Shown here one piece after another: positions 40,522 through 54,932 of a stretch of DNA of 64,000 nt. The notes beneath the pieces are model-generated. The model had not been told where the DNA came from and searched no databases. It worked only from the letters and a program-made list of their open reading frames with translations. Each line of letters opens with the position of its first letter. The first letter of the stretch is position 1. A program made the translations under genes and the position numbers. Origin of the DNA: Lacinutrix neustonica (GTDB lineage: Bacteria > Bacteroidota > Bacteroidia > Flavobacteriales > Flavobacteriaceae); NCBI RefSeq assembly GCF_026625145.1, contig NZ_CP113088.1:1240001-1304000 (forward strand). The letters run 5' to 3'.

Positions 40522-40557
40522 AAAAAATCCTCTAATTTAAAATTAGAGGATTTTTTT
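40522..40557. terminator. Bidirectional terminator between prfC and DUF3467
   Basis: AAAAAATCCTCTAATTT / AAATTAGAGGATTTTTT, almost perfect. It serves converging transcripts. Confidence 0.85.
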
Positions 40558-40609
40558 ATACTAATCTCGTTAACTATTGATTATAAAACCACGTACTACT
40601 AAGACCAAA

Positions 40610-40657
40610 TTAAGCCTGACCTGTTGGCCCAAAGTTAAGTGGGATTGGCGGCTGCTC
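40610..40657 (-). repeat. In-frame duplicate of the DUF3467 3' coding end
   Basis: 48 bases encoding EQPPIPLNFGPTGQA plus stop, the same 15-residue tail as the DUF3467 gene, located exactly 108 bases (36 codons) further downstream and in the same frame past the real stop. The nucleotide differences are all synonymous. The spacer between the two tails has no second stop in that frame. It looks like the remnant of a duplicated DUF3467 gene, or a tail duplication kept under protein-level selection until recently. Confidence 0.75.
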
Positions 40658-40717
40658 TAAAAAAACATGTCGAGCACCTTTAATAGATCGGTTTAAAATA
40701 CTATTGCAATTTATACA

Positions 40718-41039
40718 TTAGGCTTGACCTGTTGGCCCAAAGTTAAGTGGAATTGGCGGCTGCTCGTAATCTTTAATTTCCCCATGAGCTTGTTCAAAAC
40801 GCTTAACATTATCATTCAATGCCTTTAATAATCGTTTTGCATGCTGTGGTGTTAAGATGATTCTCGGATTTTACTTTACTCTTAGGTGTTCCAGGCATTA
40901 TACTTACAAAATCTACAACAAACTCTGAAACAGAATGGTTTATAATGGCTAAATTAGAATACGTACCTTCTGCTACTTTTTCATCTAATTCAATATTAAT
41001 CTGATTTTGTTTCGGTTTATTATCATTGTTATCTGCCAT
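40718..41039 (-). CDS. DUF3467 family protein, one frameshift
   Basis: A repaired length of 106 residues: QNQINIELDEKVAEGTYSNL, then SEFVVDFVSIMPGTPKSKVKS, and after repair RIILTPQHAKRLLKALNDN and the end EQPPIPLNFGPTGQA. The break is TCTCGG at 40863-40868, where TCTGG restores KSRIILTPQ. DUF3467 proteins are small, widely distributed and found near rpoC in Bacteroidetes; the function is unknown. It follows rpoC on the same strand after a terminator-like hairpin. Confidence 0.88.
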
Positions 41040-41058
41040 AATATTTTAAATTTTAAAT

Positions 41059-41090
41059 AAAGAATCCCGCTTATTGAGCAGGATTCTTTT
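41059..41090 (-). terminator. Intrinsic terminator after rpoC
   Basis: AAAGAATCCCGCT / AGCAGGATTCTTT with one mismatch, between the rpoC stop and the DUF3467 start on the minus strand. Confidence 0.7.
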
Positions 41091-41113
41091 GTTATTAATA
41101 TTTAAGAAATCAA

Positions 41114-45410
<4,297 letters not shown>

Positions 45411-45424
45411 TTCTTTATAGTTTT

Positions 45425-45470
45425 CAGTATTCAGTATTCAGTCGCAGTACTTACTGCTGACTGAACACTG
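45425..45470. repeat. Imperfect palindrome in the rpoB-rpoC spacer
   Basis: CAGTATTCAGTATTCAGTC and the downstream GACTGAACACTG form a long imperfect stem, with a CAGTA/TACTG inner stem. Two TATTCAG direct repeats lie on the left arm. This resembles a small dispersed palindromic repeat inserted between the two polymerase genes; it could modulate rpoC expression, but no evidence beyond the structure is visible. Confidence 0.5.
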
Positions 45471-45482
45471 TAAACTATTTTT

Positions 45483-48400
45483 TTACTCCTCTAATCTAAT
45501 GTCTAACGCCAATCCTTTCAATTCGTGCATAAGTACGTTGAATGATTCTCGTAATCCTGGATCTGGCATTGGCTCTCCTTTTACGATTGCCTCGTAAGTT
45601 TTGGCTCTACCAACGACATCATCAGATTTTACGGTTAAGATTTCTCTAAGTGTACTTGATGCGCCATAGGCTTCAAGTGCCCAAACTTCCATCTCACCAA
45701 AACGTTGTCCACCAAATTGTGCTTTACCACCTAATGGTTGTTGTGTAATTAATGAGTACGGTCCAATAGAACGTGCGTGCATCTTATCGTCTACCATATG
45801 CCCTAATTTAAGCATGTAGATTACACCCACCGTTGCTGGTTGATCAAAACGCATCCCTGTTCCTCCATCGTATAGGTAAGTATGCCCATATCTTGGAATT
45901 CCAGCCTCGTCTGTCAATTCATTAATTTGATCAATTGATGCCCCATCAAAAATTGGTGTAGCATACGTGCGCCCTAAATCTTGTCCGGCCCACCCAAGTA
46001 CGGTTTCGTAAATCTGTCCAATGTTCATACGCGATGGTACACCTAATGGATTTAATACGATATCTACTGGCGTTCCATCTTCTAAAAACGGCATGTCTTC
46101 TTGACGAACGATACGTGCAACAATACCTTTGTTTCCGTGACGTCCTGCCATTTTATCACCTACTTTAAGTTTACGTTTCTTAGCGATGTAAACTTTAGCT
46201 AATTTGATAATTCCTGCTGGTAATTCATCTCCTACAGAAATCGTAAATTTCTCACGACGTAATGATCCTTGTAAATCATTCTCCTTAATCTTATAGTTGT
46301 GAATTAAATCGGCAACCAATTTATTGGTATGATCATCTGTGGTCCAAGTTCCACCTGTTAAGTGTGTATAATCGTCAACAGCATTTAACATTTTTAGTGT
46401 GAATTTCTTACCTTTTGGTAATACTTCTTCACCCAAATCATTAAAGATTCCTTGTGATGTTTTTCCGTTAACAATCGTAAATAATTTTTCAACTACAACG
46501 GCTTGTAACTCATCAAACTTAGCATTATAAATACCTTCTAACTGCGCGATATCTTCTTTATCCTGAGCTCTTTTACGTTTATCTTTAATTGCACGAGAGA
46601 ATAACTTCTTGTTAATAACGACACCGTGTAATGACGGAGAGGCTTTTAAAGACGCATCTTTAACATCTCCTGCTTTGTCACCAAAGATGGCACGTAATAA
46701 CTTTTCTTCTGGTGTTGGATCAGATTCCCCTTTTGGAGTAATTTTTCCAATAAGGATGTCTCCAGGTTTTACTTCTGCACCAATACGAATCATTCCATTT
46801 TCATCAAGGTCTTTTGTAGCCTCTTCAGAAACGTTAGGAATATCGTTAGTCAACTCTTCGTTACCTAATTTTGTATCTCTTACATCTAATGAGTATTCAT
46901 CAATATGTATAGAGGTAAATATATCTTCACGTACTACTTTTTCTGAAATTACGATGGCATCCTCAAAGTTATACCCTTTCCATGGCATAAAGGCTACTTT
47001 CATATTTCTTCCTAAAGCAAGTTCTCCATTTTGAGTGGCATATCCTTCAGATAAAACCTGTCCTTTTTTCACTTTATCCCCTTTCTTAACGATAGGTTTT
47101 AAGTTAATAGAAGTCCCTTGGTTTGTTTTTCTGAATTTTACTAAAGGATACGATTTTGTATCACTTTCAAAACTCACTTTTGCCTCATCTTCCGAACGCT
47201 CGTACTTGATTATAATTTCTTTTGCATCCACATATTCAACAACACCATCACCCTCTGCATTAATTAACACACGAGAATCTGATGCTACTTGACGTTCAAG
47301 ACCAGTTCCTACAATAGGCGCTTGTGGTCTTAATAGTGGTACCGCCTGACGCATCATGTTAGATCCCATTAGGGCACGGTTGGCATCATCATGTTCTAAG
47401 AACGGAATTAAAGAGGCTGAAATTGATGAAATCTGGTTTGGTGCTACATCTGTATAATGGATATCTTTAGGGTCCATTACTGGGAAATCACCTTCCATAC
47501 GAGCAATTACCTTGTCGTGTAGAATTTCTCCTTTATCATCTACTTTTACCGTTGCTTGCGCAATTAGCTTCCCTTCTTCTTCTTCAGCACTTAAATAAAT
47601 AGGTGTTCCGTAAATATCAACAACACCGTTTTCAACTTTTCTATATGGTGTTTCAATGAATCCCATAGAATTTACTTTGGCGTAAACCGAAAGTGAAGAA
47701 ATTAATCCAATGTTTGGACCTTCAGGTGTTTCAATAGGACATAAACGTCCGTAGTGTGTATAGTGAACATCACGTACCTCAAACCCTGCTCTTTCTCTAG
47801 ATAAACCTCCTGGTCCTAATGCTGATAAACGACGCTTGTGCGTAATTTCAGCTAAAGGATTCGTTTGATCCATAAATTGAGACAACTGGTTCGTACCAAA
47901 GAAAGAATTAATGACAGACGATAACGTCTTGGCATTAATTAAATCGATTGGTGTAAAGACTTCGTTATCACGAACGTTCATACGTTCACGAATAGTACGC
48001 GCCATACGTGCTAAACCAACTCCAAATTGTTGAGATAATTGCTCTCCTACTGTACGTACACGACGGTTAGATAAGTGATCAATATCATCGATCTCTGCTT
48101 TAGAGTTAATAAGTTCGATTAAGTACTTGATTATTGTAATGATATCTTCTTTGGTAAGCACTTGCTTATCCATGCCGATATCTAATTGTAATTTTTTATT
48201 CATTCTATAACGCCCTACTTCTCCAAGAGAGTAACGTTGGTCACTAAAGAATAATTTATCTATAATACCACGCGCTGTTTCCTCATCTGGCGGCTCAGCA
48301 TTACGTAGTTGTCTGTAGATGTGTTCTACGGCTTCTTTTTCAGAGTTTGTTGGATCTTTTTGAAGCGTATTATGTATAATTGCGTAGTCTCCTTGTTGTG

Positions 48401-49296
48401 CACTTTCTTTATGTAAAAGAATGGTTTTCACACCAACTTCAAGAATTTCTTCAATATTGTCTTTATCTAATTCTGTATCACGATCAAGTACAATTTCGTT
48501 ACGCTCAATAGATACCACTTCACCGGTATCTTCATCTACGAAATCTTCATGCCACGTATTTAAAACACGTGCGGCTAATTTACGCCCTTGATACTTCTTT
48601 AATCCAGATTTTGAAACTTTAACTTCTTCTGCTAAGTCAAAAATTTCAAGAATATCTTTATCTCTTTCAAAGCCAATAGCTCTGAATAGAGTGGTAACAG
48701 GTAATTTTTTCTTTCTATCGATGTAAGCATACATCACTTGGTTGATATCTGTCGCGAATTCAATCCAAGACCCTTTGAAAGGAATAACTCTTGCTGAATA
48801 TAATTTTGTTCCGTTGGCGTGAAATGATTGTCCGAAAAATACACCTGGAGATCTATGCAATTGAGATACAACAACACGTTCTGCACCATTGATACAGAAA
48901 GTACCGAGACGGCGTCATGTAAGGTATTGTTCCTAAATACACATCTTGTACTATGGTTTCAAAATCTTCATGTTCAGGATCTGTACAATAAAGTTTTAAC
49001 CTTGCTTTTAATGGAACGCTATAAGTAAGACCTCTTTCAATACACTCTTCAATGGTATATCGTGGCGGATCTATAAAGTAATCTAAGAATTCTAAAACGA
49101 ATTGATTACGAGTATCTGTAATTGGAAAGTTCTCCATGAAGGTGTTATACAATCCTTCATTACCTCTTTCTTCTGATTTTGTTTCAAGTTGGAAAAAATC
49201 CTGGAAGGATTTTATTTGAATATCCATAAAATCCGGATATTCTGTTCTATTTACAATAGACGAGAAATTTAATCTTTCAGCTTGTGTTACTAACAT
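45483..49296 (-). CDS. rpoB: RNA polymerase subunit beta, one frameshift
   Basis: A repaired length of 1270 residues. Start ATG 49296 ([13 protein letters not shown]). Landmarks: SRYFLY garbled at the lesion (family [22 protein letters not shown]), the rifampicin region with [35 protein letters not shown] sequence, [13 protein letters not shown], and end [13 protein letters not shown]. The break is CCGAGA at 48904-48909 on the plus strand; CCAGA restores the frame. First gene after rplL in the conserved ribosomal/RNA polymerase block. Confidence 0.97.
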
Positions 49297-49422
49297 CAAT
49301 GGACGAAATTTTGATTAAAAAAAATAGGTTTGTATACAGGTATTATCTATATACGACAAATGGTCTAGGTCTTGGAGAGTAATCTCCGCGACCTAAACCT
49401 TTGGTAATTTTTGGTACTAAGC

Positions 49423-49794
49423 TTACTTAAGCTCTACCTCTGCTCCTGCCTCTTCTAACTGAGCTTTAAGAGCTTCTGCTTCATCTTTAGAAACACCTTC
49501 TTTGATTGGGCTAGGTGCCTCATCAACTAAACCTTTTGCTTCTTTTAAACCTAAACCAGTTAATTCTTTAACTAATTTTACAACAGCTAACTTAGCGCTA
49601 CCTGCGGCTTTTAAGATAACATCGAATTCAGTTTGAGCTTCTTCAGCTTCCCCACCGCCAGCGGCTGGTCCAGCTACTACAGCTGCTGCTGCAGGCTCAA
49701 TACCGTATTCATCTTTTAATATAGTTGCTAACTCGTTTACTTCTTTTACTGTTAAGTTAACTAACTGCTCTGCGAAATCTTTTAAATCTGCCAT
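49423..49794 (-). CDS. rplL: 50S ribosomal protein L7/L12
   Basis: 123 residues. The N-terminal dimerisation domain ([20 protein letters not shown]) is joined by an alanine-rich hinge to the C-terminal factor-binding domain ([37 protein letters not shown]). L7/L12 forms the stalk that recruits translation GTPases. It lies 64 bases after rplJ in the operon. Intact. Confidence 0.97.
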   Translation of the reverse strand: MADLKDFAEQLVNLTVKEVNELATILKDEYGIEPAAAAVVAGPAAGGGEAEEAQTEFDVILKAAGSAKLAVVKLVKELTGLGLKEAKGLVDEAPSPIKEGVSKDEAEALKAQLEEAGAEVELK

Positions 49795-49858
49795 TTTTCT
49801 ATCGTTTTAATAAATTTTTAATTGTAATATAAGTGTATTTAAGTGCGTACTTTTTGAA

Positions 49859-50380
49859 TTATCCCTCTTTTTGAGATAATGTTTTAAGAATTCCTGAAAG
49901 TTTTCCTCCACTTGATTTAAGTGCAGATATAACGTTCTTCGCAGGAGATTGTAATAATCCAACGATGTCTCCAATTAATTCTTCTCTTGATTTAATTTCA
50001 ACCAACATATCTAGTTGATCGTCTCCAATATAAACCGTTTCCTCTATGAAAGCCCCTTTTAATAAAGGTTTTTCAGATTTTTTACGGAAGGCTTTGATTA
50101 CTTTAGCTGGAGCATTTCCAGTTTCAGAATACATTACTGAAGTATTACCCTTAAGTGTTGATGGTAACGCTCCAAAATCTCTATCTGAAGCTTCCATCGC
50201 CTTTTCAAGTAATGTGTTTTTTACTACTGCTAGCTTTACGTTTGCTCTAAAACAAGCACGACGTAAATCTGAAGTATTTCCTGCATTTAAACCTGATATA
50301 TCCGCTAAATAAATATTAGCATTATCGGCCAACTGTGCAGTTAATTCTTTAATAACTTGTGATTTTTCTTCTCTTGTCAT
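49859..50380 (-). CDS. rplJ: 50S ribosomal protein L10
   Basis: 173 residues beginning MTREEKSQVIKELTAQL. L10 anchors the L7/L12 stalk on 23S rRNA and, in many bacteria, represses its own mRNA leader. NTLLEKAMEASDRDF and GDIVGLLQSPAKNVISAL match the family. Gaps to rplA (19 bases) and rplL (64 bases) fit one transcript. Intact. Confidence 0.96.
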   Translation of the reverse strand: MTREEKSQVIKELTAQLADNANIYLADISGLNAGNTSDLRRACFRANVKLAVVKNTLLEKAMEASDRDFGALPSTLKGNTSVMYSETGNAPAKVIKAFRKKSEKPLLKGAFIEETVYIGDDQLDMLVEIKSREELIGDIVGLLQSPAKNVISALKSSGGKLSGILKTLSQKEG

Positions 50381-50399
50381 AATAAAAGTTATTTAACTA

Positions 50400-51089
50400 C
50401 TAACCGATTTTCGTATCAATTGCTATACTTGGGCTCATTGTAGAAGACATATAAATGCTTTTTACATAAATTCCCTTAGAAGCCGTTGGTTTCAGTTTCA
50501 TTAATGTTGTTAATAATTCGTTTGCGTTATCTTCAATTTTGTCTGCACTAAAAGATGCTTTTCCTATTGAAGCGTGAACAATACCAGTTTTATCAACTTT
50601 AAAGTCAATTTTACCAGCTTTCACTTCAGTTACCGCTTTAGCTACGTCCATAGTTACCGTTCCTGTCTTTGGGTTAGGCATTAAACCACGAGGGCCTAAT
50701 ACACGTCCTAAAGGACCTAATTTCCCCATAACACTTGGCATTGTAATGATGACGTCTACGTCTGTCCAACCACCTTTAATTTTATCAAGGTATTCGTCTA
50801 AACCAACGAAATCTGCACCTGCTTCTTTAGCTTCTGCTTCTTTGTCCGGAGTAACTAATGCCAATACTTTTACATCTTTACCTGTACCATGTGGAAGAGA
50901 CACAACACCTCTTACCATTTGGTTTGCTTTTCTAGGATCTACTCCTAAGCGTACAGCTAAATCTACTGAAGCATCAAACTTAGCATTTGATATTTCTTTT
51001 ATTAAAGTTGAAGCTTCTTGTAAAGAATAAACTTTATCCTTTTCCAATTTAGCGACTACTTCTTTACGTTTCTTTGTTATTTTTGCCAT
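50400..51089 (-). CDS. rplA: 50S ribosomal protein L1
   Basis: 229 residues. L1 forms the mobile L1 stalk at the ribosomal E site. Signature [20 protein letters not shown] is clear, with N-terminal [18 protein letters not shown] and end [13 protein letters not shown]. It lies between rplK and rplJ in the usual order. Intact. Confidence 0.97.
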   Translation of the reverse strand: MAKITKKRKEVVAKLEKDKVYSLQEASTLIKEISNAKFDASVDLAVRLGVDPRKANQMVRGVVSLPHGTGKDVKVLALVTPDKEAEAKEAGADFVGLDEYLDKIKGGWTDVDVIITMPSVMGKLGPLGRVLGPRGLMPNPKTGTVTMDVAKAVTEVKAGKIDFKVDKTGIVHASIGKASFSADKIEDNANELLTTLMKLKPTASKGIYVKSIYMSSTMSPSIAIDTKIG

Positions 51090-51107
51090 CTTTAAAATCT
51101 TTTTAGG

Positions 51108-51548
51108 TTAATTAGGTTCTTGACCACCTTTAACAGTTATACCCATAGATCTTGCAGTACCAGCAATCATTTTCATTGCAGCATCAATTGTAAATGCATT
51201 TAAATCTACCATTTTGTCTTCTGCAATTGTCTTGATTTGATCCCAAGACACTTTTGCGATCTTACGTACGTGAGGTTCACCTGATCCTTTTTTCGCCTTG
51301 GCCGCTTCTAATAATTGCACTGCAGCTGGAGGCGTTTTAATTACAAAGTCAAATGATTTGTCTTTGTATACTGAAATAACCACTGGTAAAACTTTTCCAG
51401 CTTTATCCTGAGTTCTCGCATTAAACTGCTTACAGAACTCCATGATGTTAACTCCAGCAGCACCTAAAGCGGGTCCAACCGGTGGCGACGGATTCGCTGC
51501 ACCTCCCCTTACTTGTAACTTAACTACTTTACCTAATTCTTTTGCCAT
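51108..51548 (-). CDS. rplK: 50S ribosomal protein L11
   Basis: 146 residues. L11 binds the GTPase-associated centre of 23S rRNA. N-terminal [22 protein letters not shown] and the C-terminal [22 protein letters not shown] are typical. 72 bases separate it from nusG. Intact. Confidence 0.97.
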   Translation of the reverse strand: MAKELGKVVKLQVRGGAANPSPPVGPALGAAGVNIMEFCKQFNARTQDKAGKVLPVVISVYKDKSFDFVIKTPPAAVQLLEAAKAKKGSGEPHVRKIAKVSWDQIKTIAEDKMVDLNAFTIDAAMKMIAGTARSMGITVKGGQEPN

Positions 51549-51620
51549 TTTTAATAATTTAGTTCGCTATTAATTATCTTTTGGAAGCGATAATTAAGAG
51601 CATCTTTATTGTAACAATTA

Positions 51621-52175
51621 TTATATTTTTTCAACTTGCATGTAACTTAATTCTAATGGGGTCTTTCTTCCAAAAATCTTAACCATTACTTCAAGTTTGC
51701 GCTTTTCTTCATTTATATTTTCGATAGTACCATCAAATCCATTAAAAGGACCATCAATAACTTTAACTGTTTCTCCTTTAGTAAACGGTATCGCAACATT
51801 CGAGTCGCCATCTACCGTTAACTCATCTACCTTACCTAACATTCTATTAACTTCAGAAGGTCTTAATGGTAATGGATCTCCACCTTTGGTTGCTCCTAAG
51901 AATCCTATAACATTTGTAATGGATCTAATAATATGAGGCACTTCTCCTGTTAAATTGGCTTTGATCATGATGTAACCGCTGAAGTAAACTTTTTCTTTAT
52001 TTACTTTTTTACCATTACGTATTTGAACCACATTTTCCGTAGGAACTAATACTTGCTCAACATAATCTTGCAATCCTAAACGAGCAATTTCATTCTCGAT
52101 ATAAGTTTTAATCTTATTTTCTTGACCACTTACCGCTCTAACTACGTACCATTTTTTTTCTCCAACTTCAGCCAT
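51621..52175 (-). CDS. nusG: Transcription termination/antitermination protein NusG
   Basis: 184 residues. The NGN domain (KKWYVVRAVSGQENKIKTY, IMIKANLTGEVPHIIRS) is followed by a KOW domain (FTKGETVKVIDGPFNGFDGTI). NusG binds RNA polymerase and modulates elongation and Rho-dependent termination. It lies nine bases after secE, in the conserved secE-nusG-rplK order. Intact. Confidence 0.97.
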   Translation of the reverse strand: MAEVGEKKWYVVRAVSGQENKIKTYIENEIARLGLQDYVEQVLVPTENVVQIRNGKKVNKEKVYFSGYIMIKANLTGEVPHIIRSITNVIGFLGATKGGDPLPLRPSEVNRMLGKVDELTVDGDSNVAIPFTKGETVKVIDGPFNGFDGTIENINEEKRKLEVMVKIFGRKTPLELSYMQVEKI

Positions 52176-52183
52176 AATAAGTC

Positions 52184-52381
52184 TTAACCTTTAATTAATT
52201 CGAAATATGAGCTTATAACTTTACTAAAAACCGTGTCTACTCCCCAAATTGCTAAAGAGAAAATAATTGAAAACACAGCAACTAAAATGGTTAACTTTTG
52301 CACTTCTGCCCAAGGTGTCCATGTCACATTGTTTTTCAACTCACCGAATGATTCTTTAATGTAATTTACTATTCCAGCCAT
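52184..52381 (-). CDS. secE: Preprotein translocase subunit SecE
   Basis: 65 residues, the short single-helix bacterial form. Amphipathic IVNYIKESFGELKNNVTWT precedes WTPWAEVQKLTILVAVFS and the membrane helix. SecE clamps SecY in the inner-membrane translocon. It lies just upstream of nusG and downstream of tRNA-Trp. Intact. Confidence 0.95.
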   Translation of the reverse strand: MAGIVNYIKESFGELKNNVTWTPWAEVQKLTILVAVFSIIFSLAIWGVDTVFSKVISSYFELIKG

Positions 52382-52470
52382 TTATATTCTTATTATTTAG
52401 TTAAACTGAACACTCAAGTTAGCAGTCTATCAAATTCATTCTAAAACAGAATTTTACAATTTCTATTTTT

Positions 52471-52488
52471 TGCACGGGTTGAGAGACT
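52471..52488 (-). repeat. Direct repeat of the tRNA-Trp 3' end
   Basis: TGCACGGGTTGAGAGACT here is identical to 52536-52553 within and just past tRNA-Trp, 65 bases away. Between them is GCTTCGACTAAGCTCAGC, a palindrome-rich intergenic repeat type. The duplicated tRNA end resembles an attachment-site scar or a replication-slip duplication. Confidence 0.6.
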
Positions 52489-52537
52489 TGCTTCGACTAA
52501 GCTCAGCATAAACTTCTCGTCTCGTTCTTTTATTTTG

Positions 52538-52610
52538 CACGGGTTGAGAGACTCGAACTCCCGACACCTGGTTTTGGAGACCAGTGCTCTACCAACTGAG
52601 CTAAACCCGT
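52538..52610 (-). tRNA. tRNA-Trp (CCA)
   Basis: Minus-strand cloverleaf: acceptor ACGGGTT / AACCCGT, D arm TAGCTCAGTTGGTAGAGC, anticodon arm CTGGT-CTCCAAA-ACCAG with CCA, T arm GGGAGTTCGAGTCTC. It lies between tuf and secE, a widely conserved location. Confidence 0.95.
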
Positions 52611-52621
52611 AAATATAAGTC

Positions 52622-52647
52622 AAGGTGTCTTGAAAACAAGACACCTT
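52622..52647 (-). terminator. Hairpin after tuf
   Basis: AAGGTGTCTTG / CAAGACACCTT, perfect 11-base stem with an AAAA loop, between tuf and tRNA-Trp. The following T run is weak, so it may attenuate or process rather than fully terminate. Confidence 0.65.
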
Positions 52648-52671
52648 AACTCTATATTTTAAAGACTATAA

Positions 52672-53859
52672 TTAGTCTAAAATTTCAGTTACTTGACCAG
52701 CACCTACTGTTCTACCTCCTTCACGGATAGCAAAACGTAAACCTACGTTCATTGCAATTGGTTGGATTAACTCAACGTGTATTGTTAAGTTATCTCCAGG
52801 CATTACCATCTCTACTCCTGATGGTAATGCGATGTTACCAGTTACATCAGTTGTACGTACGTAAAACTGTGGGCGGTAGTTAGTATGGAATGGCGTGTGA
52901 CGTCCACCTTCTTCTTTTTTAAGGATATAAACCTCTGCTTTAAATTTAGCATGTGGAGTTACAGAACCTGGCTTACAGATTACCATACCTCTAGAGATTT
53001 GAGATTTCTCAATACCTCTTAATAAGATACCAGCGTTATCTCCTGCTTCACCTCTGTCTAATATTTGACGGAACATTTCAATTCCAGTAACCGTAGACGT
53101 TAATTTTTGAGCACCCATACCAATAATTTCTACAGGGTCTCCTGTATTTGCAACACCAGTTTCGATACGACCTGTAGCAACAGTTCCACGACCAGTAATT
53201 GAGAATACATCTTCAATAGGCATTAAGAAAGGCTTATCAACTTCTCTTAAAGGCTCTTCGATCCATGCATCAACAGACTCCATTAATTCTAATACAGTAT
53301 CTACCCACTTTTGTTCTCCATTTAAAGCACCTAAAGCAGAACCGGAAATTACAGGTCCATTATCACCATCATACTCATAGAATGATAATAATTCTCTAAC
53401 TTCCATATCAACTAATTCTAAAAGCTCTTCATCATCAACCATATCCACTTTGTTTAAGAATACAACGATTCTTGGGATACCTACTTGACGACCTAATAAG
53501 ATGTGTTCACGTGTTTGTGGCATAGGACCATCAGTCGCAGCAACTACAAGAATTGCACCATCCATTTGAGCAGCACCAGTAACCATGTTCTTTACGTAAT
53601 CGGCGTGACCTGGACAGTCAACGTGAGCGTAATGACGATTTGCTGTTGCATATTCTACGTGTGAAGTATTAATTGTAATACCTCTTTCTTTTTCTTCTGG
53701 TGCATTATCAATCTGATCGAATGATCTTGCTTCTGAGAAACCTGCATCAGCTAATACTTTAGTAATAGCAGCAGTTAAAGTTGTTTTACCGTGATCTACG
53801 TGTCCAATTGTACCAATATTTAAGTGGGGTTTTGAACGATCGAAAGTTGCCTTTGCCAT
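52672..53859 (-). CDS. tuf: Elongation factor Tu
   Basis: 395 residues. EF-Tu delivers aminoacyl-tRNA to the ribosome. G motifs: [46 protein letters not shown]. Domains 2 and 3 follow ([31 protein letters not shown] at the end). It is flanked by tRNA genes upstream and downstream, as in most Bacteroidetes. Intact. Confidence 0.98.
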   Translation of the reverse strand: MAKATFDRSKPHLNIGTIGHVDHGKTTLTAAITKVLADAGFSEARSFDQIDNAPEEKERGITINTSHVEYATANRHYAHVDCPGHADYVKNMVTGAAQMDGAILVVAATDGPMPQTREHILLGRQVGIPRIVVFLNKVDMVDDEELLELVDMEVRELLSFYEYDGDNGPVISGSALGALNGEQKWVDTVLELMESVDAWIEEPLREVDKPFLMPIEDVFSITGRGTVATGRIETGVANTGDPVEIIGMGAQKLTSTVTGIEMFRQILDRGEAGDNAGILLRGIEKSQISRGMVICKPGSVTPHAKFKAEVYILKKEEGGRHTPFHTNYRPQFYVRTTDVTGNIALPSGVEMVMPGDNLTIHVELIQPIAMNVGLRFAIREGGRTVGAGQVTEILD

Positions 53860-53929
53860 GTTTTAATAATTTAATCTTAGTTATATAATAATATTAGTGT
53901 TCTAAATTTTTGTACTTTTTAATAAATTG

Positions 53930-54001
53930 AGCCAATGACGGGAATTGAACCCGTGACCTCTTCCTTACCAAGGAAACGCTCTACCCCTGAGCTACACCGG
54001 C
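53930..54001 (-). tRNA. tRNA-Thr (GGT)
   Basis: Minus strand, acceptor GCCGGTG / CATTGGC with G-U pairs, anticodon loop TTGGTAA (GGT), T arm ACGGGTTCAATTCCCGT. Upstream of tuf. Confidence 0.92.
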
Positions 54002-54012
54002 TAAAATATTAG

Positions 54013-54085
54013 AGCGAGAGACCGGGTTCGAACCGGCGACATTCAGCTTGGAAGGCTGACGCTCTACCAACTGAGCTACTCTCGC
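54013..54085 (-). tRNA. tRNA-Gly (TCC)
   Basis: Minus strand, acceptor GCGAGAG / CTCTCGC, anticodon loop CTTCCAA (TCC) inside a CAGC/GCTG stem, T arm GCCGGTTCGAACCCGGT. Twelve bases from tRNA-Thr (GGT). Confidence 0.95.
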
Positions 54086-54266
54086 AATTATTTTTAATCC
54101 TTAATGTTTAAAACTTGTTTGCTCAAAGCACTTTTGAAATCACTCTGGTAAATGATTTAGAAGAATTACTTCGCTTTGCTCTGTAATCCGCTTGAGTACC
54201 CCAAACCTTATTTTTTAAATCCGTCTTTAAGAAAGTGAGCTTTCTACAGTTGCTTTTAAAAATAAG

Positions 54267-54348
<82 letters not shown>

Positions 54349-54416
54349 AATTTTAAACTTTTCAATTTTTTAAAGAACTTACAATAAAAACATATTCGCA
54401 CATGTTCTCATTTTAG

Positions 54417-54490
54417 AGCCGATGGAGGGACTCGAACCCACGACCTGCTGATTACAAATCAGCTGCTCTAGCCAGCTGAGCTACATCGGC
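54417..54490 (-). tRNA. tRNA-Thr (TGT), second copy
   Basis: Identical over its full length to the tRNA at 35832-35905. It begins the tRNA cluster in front of tuf. Identity suggests recent duplication or concerted evolution. Confidence 0.95.
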
Positions 54491-54518
54491 TTTTAATGCC
54501 TTTTTTATGTATAAAAAA

Positions 54519-54540
54519 AGCCCGCTATTTCTAACGGACT
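54519..54540 (-). terminator. Intrinsic terminator after hpf
   Basis: On the minus strand AGTCCGTT pairs with AGCGGGCT (two G-T pairs) and is followed by seven T, between hpf and the tRNA cluster. Confidence 0.6.
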
Positions 54541-54598
54541 GCAAATGTAAATATTTATTTAGTTATTCAAAAATATTTTATACAATTATTTTTATAAA

Positions 54599-54895
54599 TT
54601 ATGCTCTTAATTTATCTTTTCGCTTTTTTAGCTGCCTTTCTAAGGATGCAACAGCCACATCTGTTCCTTCTTCAAAGGTTTTGCATTGTTTCTTGACCAC
54701 AAAACTATCTCCTGGCACACTAACTCTTGCTTCAAATATTTTATTTTCTTTACCACTAGTGTTTTCAACCTTTAAATACACATCTGATTTAATGACTTTA
54801 TCATAATATTGTTCTAATTTATCCATTCGTTTTTGAATGAATGTAATTAATTTTGGATCTGCGTTAAAATTAACTGATTGTGTGTTTACCTTCAT
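54599..54895 (-). CDS. hpf: Ribosome hibernation-promoting factor, HPF/RaiA family
   Basis: 98 residues from ATG 54895 (MKVNTQSVNFNADPKL); an upstream in-frame ATG is disfavoured by family length. The single S30Ae domain (YYDKVIKSDVYLKVEN, FEARVSVPGDSFVVKKQCKTFEEG, VAVASLERQLKKRKDKL) marks the short form. It binds 30S and helps dimerise or silence ribosomes in stationary phase. It follows xerC by 37 bases, a frequent pairing in Bacteroidetes. Confidence 0.92.
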   Translation of the reverse strand: MKVNTQSVNFNADPKLITFIQKRMDKLEQYYDKVIKSDVYLKVENTSGKENKIFEARVSVPGDSFVVKKQCKTFEEGTDVAVASLERQLKKRKDKLRA

Positions 54896-54932
54896 GCACT
54901 TTGATTTTAATGGGTTAAACATTGGATACTAG

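Noticed and set aside
52441..52644. A 67-residue minus-strand reading frame over tRNA-Trp
   Set aside because: It overlaps the tRNA gene and its repeat entirely and has no homology I recognise.
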